From NCBI GenBank assembly GCA_027483005.1, contig JAIXVN010000603.1, positions 1-10,736 on the forward strand: 10,736 bases of DNA, given 5' to 3'. Every line of letters starts with the position of its first letter. Position 1 is the first letter of the stretch. Origin of the DNA: Verrucomicrobiaceae bacterium (GTDB lineage Bacteria > Verrucomicrobiota > Verrucomicrobiia > Verrucomicrobiales > Akkermansiaceae). The notes under the pieces are model-generated. The model was given only the letters and a program-made list of their open reading frames with translations. It was not told the origin of the DNA and made no database searches. Shown here one piece after another: positions 6,257-10,736 of the stretch. The position numbers and the translations under genes are program-made.

Positions 6257-6425
6257 GCTGATTGAGCCCGTTGCGGGCGACATCACCCTGTTTTCCATCC
6301 CGTCCCCTGTCAAGGAAGCGGGGGTCGCGGACCGCAGGCAAAATCGGACAACGCGAGGCACCCCAAGAGTCGCCTCCGGGAATGCAACCATTTGGAAACC
6401 ATCGCACCTTTGCCGGTTCCAAAAG
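6257..6425. other. Intergenic region upstream of the ROK gene
   Basis: This stretch lies between the ROK start and the pseudogene remnants and should contain the ROK promoter on the minus strand. I see no convincing promoter pair, riboswitch or gene. A possible N-terminal remnant of the pseudogene may reach back to the ATG near 6384. Confidence 0.4.
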
Positions 6426-6828
6426 ACCTGTTCAGCCGAAGCAAATCCGGTGCCGAGATCCTCGATTTCCATGCCCACCAACTGCTCTCCAGCCGATGAT
6501 CCCTCGCCAAGCGCTCGTCGTCGCGTCCCGGCTCTGCCCAGGCCAGCAATGCCGGCAGCATCCAGTAGCAGAATTCGATGACAAGGTCACACCCGCCTGC
6601 TTCCAGATTGGGGTTCCACCTTCATGGCCACCGAGGGTTGTCGGGATGCCTCCGCCTTTACGGGCTTGGCGCCCTCCCTCACCCTTCCGGGTCGTGCCGA
6701 TTGTGAGCGGGTGTTCAGGCGACTGACTGCCTGAAGGGGGGCAGTTGGACATGCGACTTGAAAAGACCTTTGGGTCCCAGTGCTTTGGGATCATGACCGA
6801 CCGCCACGGAGTCAGGTGGATGATCCCC
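6426..6828 (+). pseudogene. Frameshifted PhnB/YjdN-like VOC family protein
   Basis: Three adjacent blocks in different plus-strand frames together spell a VOC (glyoxalase-fold) protein of the PhnB/YjdN type. Block 1, 6580-6612, reads DKVTPACFQIG. Block 2, 6615-6731, reads STFMATEGCRDASAFTG and then LTLPGRADCERVFRRLTA. Block 3, 6733-6828, reads EGGQLDMRLEKTFGSQCFG and then IMTDRHGVRWMIP. One lost base near 6613 would restore QIGDSTFM, and one extra T at 6732 breaks LTAEGG. The family normally has TFW where TFG stands here (TGG to GGG). E. coli YjdN, from memory, has ETFWAHKFGKVTDKFG and PWMIN at this point. Weaker traces upstream (TCSAEA at 6426-6443, GAEIL at 6452-6466, then DDPSPS and PAMPAA in another frame) suggest the N-terminal half with a deletion. 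The total span, about 400 bases, nearly fits the usual 140-150 residues. The 5' boundary is uncertain. Confidence 0.78.
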
Positions 6829-6938
6829 GCGCCACAAGGAAGCCGTTCTGACTTGGTTCGTGCGTTTCCAGCACATCCACCGCCGATCCACTTTCATGGA
6901 GATGCCGTGGATCAGCTCCGGAAGGTCCTTGCAGCCTG
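6829..6938. other. Intergenic region downstream of the DUF1501 gene
   Basis: This covers the 110 bases between the pseudogene's end and the DUF1501 stop. The reading frame continues from the pseudogene but no longer resembles VOC proteins. No clear terminator hairpin with a T tract was seen for the DUF1501 transcript. Confidence 0.35.
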
Positions 6939-8237
6939 TCATGAAAACACGGCCGCCACGGGCTTGCCCTTGTTGCCGATCGTGAAGGGTCGGCCGCTGG
7001 GGCTGATGACCGAGGTGGCGATCGGCATGCCGCAGGCATGGGCCACGGTGGCATGCAGGTCGCCGACGGTGACAGGATCGCGCTCCACCCGTCCGCCGGC
7101 GGCATCGCTGGCGCCGTGGACGTAGCCGCGCTTCGCCCCGCCACCGGCCAGGACGCAGGAGAACACGAGTGGATGATGGCCGCGACCGCTGCCGTCGAAC
7201 TCCGGCTTGCGACCGAACTCGGTGGCGACGACGACCATCGTACTTTCCAGCAGACCCCGGGATTCGAGGTCGCTGATGAGGGCTGCAAAGGCCGTGTCGA
7301 ACTCAGCACCGCGGTCCTCCATGCCGCCGTCGATGTCCTTGTGCATGTCCCAGCCGCCGCTTTCGACCTCGACGTAACGGACTCCGCCTTCGACGAGGCG
7401 TCGCGCGAGCAGGCAGCCCTGGCCGAAGCGGTTCTTTCCGTAACGTTCGCGCAGGGCCTCGGGTTCCTTGGAGAGGTCGAAGCACTGGAGGTCCTTGCCC
7501 TTCATCAGGCGGAGCGTGCTTTCATAGAACTCGTTGTAGGCATTGACGCTGCCGGCCTTGGCCGAATCGCTGAACTGGCGGTCCATCTCATTGAGGAGCG
7601 CGAGGCGTTTCTGAAGGATCGGGGTTTCCGCACGCGAAACGGCATTGGGCAGGCCTTCCTCGGGATCGAGGATCGGCAGCGGGCTCATGGTGGCGGGGAA
7701 GAATCCGTTGCCATGTTGCGAGGGTCGATTGATGCAGACGCTGCTGGGAAGCGTCTCATGGCTGGCTCCGAGGTAGTGCTGGCCCCAGGCCCCGAGGATC
7801 GGGTGAACGATGGTGCCACGCTTCTCGAAACCGGTGCGCATGAGGTAGCGGGCCTGTTCATGGACGCCGACCTTCGCCGTCATGCTGCGGATGACCGTGA
7901 TCTTGTCGGCGATCTTTGCGATCTCGGGAAGATAGGATGACACCTGGAAATCGGCCTTGGTGCCGACCGCACTGCCGGGTCCCTTGGAGGCTCCGGTTTT
8001 GGGATCGAAGCTGTCGATCTGGCTCAATCCTCCGGAGAGCTGGAGCATGATGACGGCCTTGGCCTTGCCGAACCCCGGGGTGCCGGGACCGCTTCTAACA
8101 GGAGCGGCGGCTTCCTCGGCATGCAGGCTTTCACCCGGGACGAAGGGCAGCAGGGTGAGCCCGAAGGCCGTGCGCGCGACGCGTTCCACAAAGCTGCGGC
8201 GGCTGAGTTCGTTGAGCCGGAAGTGATCGGATTTCAT
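6939..8237 (-). CDS. DUF1501 domain-containing exported protein
   Basis: A 432-residue protein. The N-terminus has a twin-arginine motif, LSRRSFVERV (R13, R14), followed by a hydrophobic stretch to about residue 33, so export as a folded protein by the Tat route is likely. DUF1501 motifs follow: KAKAVIMLQLSGGLSQIDSF with D75 and D78 in the SFDPK segment; FAALISDLESRGLLESTMVV; EFGRKPEFDGSGRGHHP (E340, H354, H355 approximately); LAGGGAKRGYVHGASDAAGG; and VGDLHATVAHACGMP. The family resembles the alkaline phosphatase superfamily, and these acidic and His residues are where metal ligands would be expected; its substrate is not established. It starts 24 bases after the stop of the DUF1549/DUF1553 gene and almost certainly shares its transcript. 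This gene order is a standard pairing in Planctomycetota and Verrucomicrobiota. No Shine-Dalgarno sequence is visible. Confidence 0.93.
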   Translation of the reverse strand: MKSDHFRLNELSRRSFVERVARTAFGLTLLPFVPGESLHAEEAAAPVRSGPGTPGFGKAKAVIMLQLSGGLSQIDSFDPKTGASKGPGSAVGTKADFQVSSYLPEIAKIADKITVIRSMTAKVGVHEQARYLMRTGFEKRGTIVHPILGAWGQHYLGASHETLPSSVCINRPSQHGNGFFPATMSPLPILDPEEGLPNAVSRAETPILQKRLALLNEMDRQFSDSAKAGSVNAYNEFYESTLRLMKGKDLQCFDLSKEPEALRERYGKNRFGQGCLLARRLVEGGVRYVEVESGGWDMHKDIDGGMEDRGAEFDTAFAALISDLESRGLLESTMVVVATEFGRKPEFDGSGRGHHPLVFSCVLAGGGAKRGYVHGASDAAGGRVERDPVTVGDLHATVAHACGMPIATSVISPSGRPFTIGNKGKPVAAVFS

Positions 8238-8261
8238 GATCGTGGGGAAATGGAGTCGGGG

Positions 8262-10382
8262 TCAGGGAACGAAGAGGAACTCACGGGAGTTCAGAAGCAC
8301 CCAGGCGAGGTCGGGGACCTTCAGTCCCTCATTCATCGCGGCGAGTGCGCGGGCGGACTCCTGAGAAGTGGGACGACGGCCGAGGAAGCTGGCGTAAAGC
8401 GAGGCCACCTGGTCCGCCGGACTTTTCGCGCGGAGTGCGGCGGCCACGGCAGCAGAGCCGCTGGTGATCGTTTCCTGGACCGGCCCGTTCATCAGCTGGA
8501 GCATCTGCGGCACGCTTCCATCGGTGGTGTTGGTATCGGAGACGAGGCGATCGCTCTGGCCGAAGAGCCGCAGGAAATGGTTCTCAGAAGCTGGCTGCTG
8601 GAGCTCGCTGGCACGGGCGAGCAAGAGCCCGGAGCGGACCTGGGGGCGCCCCCCTTCGTAGAAGAGGGCCAGGGCACGGGCGTTTCCTCCGCCCTTCTTT
8701 CCGCCGCCGCCTCGCAGCGGGGTTCCGTTCTCCTTCATTTCTTCCGCCATGCGCTTGACGGTCTCAATGTTGATCTCGTCCTCGGCGATGGCGGTGCGTT
8801 GCAGGTCATCGCCGCGACGGAGCAGAAGTTGGTCGGCTTCAGTTCCGCAGATCAGGGTGACGATCGAGTCCCAGGCCTGCTCGGCACTGAGGCGGCGCAA
8901 GACGGGTCCCTGGAGCTTCCAGCTCTTCGGGTCCTCCGGGGCCTCGCTGGCCTGACGCTGATAGGCGGCCGTGTTGAGCAGGATCCGCTGAAACTCGCGC
9001 AGATCGAACTTCGCCTGCTTCATGTAAGTGGTGATGAGGGCGAGCAATTCCGGATTGCAGGCCTCGTCGGGATCATCGAGGTCGGACACCGGTTCCTGGA
9101 CCGCCAGGCCGAAGACCTTTTTCCAAAGGCGGTTGGCGATCGAGGTGGCGAAGCGCGGATTCTCCGGATGCACCATCCACTCGGCGAACTGGTTGCGCAG
9201 TTGCGAGGGTTTTGAAAGGGTAAGCTTGTAGGCAGGGTTCTCGGTTTCCGTATCGGTCCAGCGGATGAGTTCCGGCACCGTGAGTTCGCCTGGTTTGGCG
9301 TCCTTGTATTTGTAGTCCGCCGGGAACTTCAGGCGGTTCGCCGGGAGATCGACGAGATTGTAGGCGTTCGAGGTGAGGAGCTGGGTGACCACTCCTTTTC
9401 CGACCTGGGTCAGCTCGGGGTTCTTGGCGAGCTTGCGGGTCTTTCGATAGACATCCTCATGAAATCCATCCGAGGCCCCGAAGAAGGCCGCCATGCTGTA
9501 GAAGTCGTGCTGGGTCCACTCCGCGAAGGGATGGTCATGGCACTGGGCGCATGAAACATTCGCGCCGAGGAAGGTGGTCATGAGGTTCGAGACCCCATCG
9601 AGCGGCATTTGCGCGTCACGCAGGAGGAAGCCCGAGGCTCCGTTGACGTTGAGCTTTCCATCCGCCGTGAGCATGTCCCGCACCATCACGTTCCACGGCG
9701 TGTTCATGGCGATCTGTTCCTTGAGCCAGTCTTCGTAGAGGAAGGCCTTGGCACCCTTTCCGTAGTCGTCCTTCACCCGCAGCATGTCGGCCAGCCAGTT
9801 GTACATGTGCATGGTGTAGCCGGGAGAGTTGAGCAGAGAATTGATCAGCTTCGCCCGCTTGCCTGCAGACGGATCGCTGATGAAATCAAGCGCCTCGCCC
9901 TCGGTCGGAATGCGTCCGATGGTGTCGAGATACACCCGACGGACGAACTGCGCATCGGCTAGCGGTGGATTCGGCTGGGCACCGCCCTTCTTGAGCGAGG
10001 CCAGAATTGACTCATCGAGACGTGCCGCCGCCTTGGCGATGATCTCCTGAGACATCGGCGGCCTGGGCTGGGCGCTCTTGCAGGCTTCCGCGAACTGTCG
10101 GTCCTCCTCACTCAGCCGCAGGAGGGGAAAACGCACTTTCCTTCCATCCGCCTTCTCCACCGTGACGATGCCATTCTCCAGAGCGAGGAACTTTGCCTCC
10201 AGCTTTTCGCCACCGAAGGACGTCCACCGATGCGAAGCCTTCGAGGTCACGGGAGCGGCCCGGTCTTCCGGAGCGGTCGGCTCGGGCATCTTGCCACGGC
10301 GCTTCTCTTTCGTGGGAGCCGCCAGCAAGGCCAGGGTGGTCGCTGCAAGCGTGGCACCGATGCGGAAAGGAATGTGTTTCAT
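8262..10382 (-). CDS. SHD1-DUF1549-DUF1553 secreted protein with CxxCH motif
   Basis: A 706-residue exported protein. Residues 1-22 form a signal peptide or anchor (MKHIPFRIG followed by an Ala/Leu-rich core). Residues 51-97 match an SHD1-like domain (RWTSFGGEKLEAKFLALENG and VRFPLLRLSEEDRQF), common on secreted proteins of these phyla. DUF1549 follows from about 115, with FVRRVYLDTIGRIPTEGE and the conserved CAQCHDHPF, a heme c-type CxxCH (C278, C281, H282). DUF1553 covers roughly 405-700, with ATSIANRLWKKVFG, CNPELLALI, LLNTAAYQRQA, FLRLFGQSDR and a final LLNSREFLFVP. A Gly/Lys-rich loop at 559-567 is a local low-complexity insertion. There is no separate N-terminal PSCyt1 cytochrome domain. 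The domains are of unknown biochemistry, and heme attachment is predicted, not shown. The gene is first in a two-gene operon with DUF1501 and diverges from the gene at 10502. Confidence 0.93.
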   Translation of the reverse strand: MKHIPFRIGATLAATTLALLAAPTKEKRRGKMPEPTAPEDRAAPVTSKASHRWTSFGGEKLEAKFLALENGIVTVEKADGRKVRFPLLRLSEEDRQFAEACKSAQPRPPMSQEIIAKAAARLDESILASLKKGGAQPNPPLADAQFVRRVYLDTIGRIPTEGEALDFISDPSAGKRAKLINSLLNSPGYTMHMYNWLADMLRVKDDYGKGAKAFLYEDWLKEQIAMNTPWNVMVRDMLTADGKLNVNGASGFLLRDAQMPLDGVSNLMTTFLGANVSCAQCHDHPFAEWTQHDFYSMAAFFGASDGFHEDVYRKTRKLAKNPELTQVGKGVVTQLLTSNAYNLVDLPANRLKFPADYKYKDAKPGELTVPELIRWTDTETENPAYKLTLSKPSQLRNQFAEWMVHPENPRFATSIANRLWKKVFGLAVQEPVSDLDDPDEACNPELLALITTYMKQAKFDLREFQRILLNTAAYQRQASEAPEDPKSWKLQGPVLRRLSAEQAWDSIVTLICGTEADQLLLRRGDDLQRTAIAEDEINIETVKRMAEEMKENGTPLRGGGGKKGGGNARALALFYEGGRPQVRSGLLLARASELQQPASENHFLRLFGQSDRLVSDTNTTDGSVPQMLQLMNGPVQETITSGSAAVAAALRAKSPADQVASLYASFLGRRPTSQESARALAAMNEGLKVPDLAWVLLNSREFLFVP

Positions 10383-10439
10383 GGGATGGACTGAAGGGTG
10401 AACCCCGGAAGGTCCTCCGCGTTGCGGATCGATTTCATC

Positions 10440-10455
10440 TGATTTCAGGAAATCA
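10440..10455. promoter_or_regulatory. Perfect 7-2-7 palindrome in divergent promoter region
   Basis: TGATTTC-ag-GAAATCA is a perfect inverted repeat in the 119-base region between the divergent DUF1549 and GNAT starts. A further half-site GATTTCA begins at 10431, ten bases (one helical turn) before the GATTTCA at 10441. On the minus strand a TTGATA at 10464-10459 lies just upstream and could be a -35 box, which would put the dyad in the spacer, but no good -10 is seen. The arrangement suits a dimeric regulator's operator; the regulator is unknown. Confidence 0.4.
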
Positions 10456-10501
10456 CGCTATCAAACCCGGCCATTTCCCGCCATCAGGAATGCGCTCGTC
10501 A

Positions 10502-10736
10502 ATGATCGCGATCCGTCACGCCACACCCACAGCCGGGGATGCACTGGCCTTCTCCGAACTGGCGGACATGGCCACCCGCCAACTGCTGGGTGCGGTGCTG
10601 GGTCCTCGTGGACTGGCCATGATGGAGACCCTTTTCCGGCACGATCAGAACAACTACAGCCACCGCCATGTGCGCTTCGTCACCGTGGATGGGCGGATCG
10701 CCGGGATGATGTGTGGATTGAGCGATGCCTCCTGGC
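10502..10736 (+). CDS. GNAT family N-acetyltransferase, N-terminal part (runs off right edge)
   Basis: The frame is open from ATG 10502 to the window edge: 78 codons plus one base. The start MIAIRHATPTAGDALAFSEL follows the common GNAT opening of a strand ending in R-x-A-T and a helix beginning with a D-A pair. Residues around 54-72 (HRHVRFVTVDGRIAGMMCG) match the central hairpin where a V-D-G turn is followed by I-x-G. The acetyl-CoA-binding motif (R/Q-x-x-G-x-G/A) lies beyond the window, so activity and substrate cannot be judged. An in-frame ATG at 10490 would add four residues; AGGA at 10486-10489 abuts it and lies 12 bases before the chosen start, so it does not clearly decide between them. 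Confidence 0.78.
   Translation, partial: MIAIRHATPTAGDALAFSELADMATRQLLGAVLGPRGLAMMETLFRHDQNNYSHRHVRFVTVDGRIAGMMCGLSDASW

Noticed and set aside
6285..6313. TTGACA on the minus strand as the ROK promoter
   Set aside because: At 17-base spacing the -10 position reads CAGGGT, far from consensus, and the putative start would lie too close to the coding start.
6257..6481. N-terminal extension of the ROK kinase by up to 75 codons
   Set aside because: The added residues do not resemble ROK proteins, and the phosphate loop falls at the normal place with the 6256 start.
6726..6745. Hairpin ACTGCC-(8)-GGCAGT as a terminator
   Set aside because: It lies inside the VOC pseudogene's coding remnant and is better explained as coding sequence.
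7038..9215. Two plus-strand open frames (7038-7940 and 8121-9215) opposite the DUF1501 and DUF1549/DUF1553 genes
   Set aside because: Both are antisense to well-supported proteins and have the skewed composition of reversed GC-rich codons.

Overview
The window looks like a chromosomal segment of a GC-rich, Gram-negative member of the Verrucomicrobiota (Verrucomicrobiaceae-like; Planctomycetota is the main alternative). The main evidence is a TIGR03790-type secreted protein, a DUF2851 protein and a secreted DUF1549/DUF1553 + DUF1501 couplet, all typical of that superphylum. Shine-Dalgarno signals are mostly absent. No rRNA, tRNA, CRISPR array, insertion sequence or phage gene was seen.

Layout. 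(1) 1-846, minus: the N-terminal two thirds of an RhlB-like GT1 glycosyltransferase that runs off the left edge. (2) 847-935: a short divergent intergenic region with two small dyads. (3) 936-4883, plus: a tightly packed four-gene run, PhnP-like metallo-hydrolase, secreted TIGR03790 protein, DUF2851 protein and ThiS. The first two junctions are 4-base ATGA overlaps and the third is a 2-base gap, so the run is probably one operon. (4) 4884-5236: a convergent intergenic region packed with GC-rich hairpins. (5) 5237-6256, minus: a ROK-family sugar kinase. (6) 6257-6938: no intact gene, but a frameshifted pseudogene of a PhnB/YjdN-like VOC protein on the plus strand. (7) 6939-10382, minus: a DUF1549/DUF1553 protein followed by a DUF1501 protein, both exported. 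(8) 10383-10501: a divergent promoter region with a perfect 7-2-7 palindrome. (9) 10502 to the right edge, plus: the start of a GNAT acetyltransferase.

How the genes may work together. The DUF1549-DUF1501 couplet is a recurrent export-associated pair of unknown biochemistry, often found near polysaccharide-degradation genes; a sugar kinase nearby fits that setting but proves nothing. The four-gene run is the least explained part: it joins a predicted cyclic-phosphodiesterase fold, an exported protein, a protein with a conserved polar core and a C-terminal cysteine cluster, and a ThiS with an intact Gly-Gly tail but no ThiG or ThiF beside it. I found no clear, complete, wholly new system. The best leads are that operon, the VOC pseudogene and the hairpin-dense convergent region.
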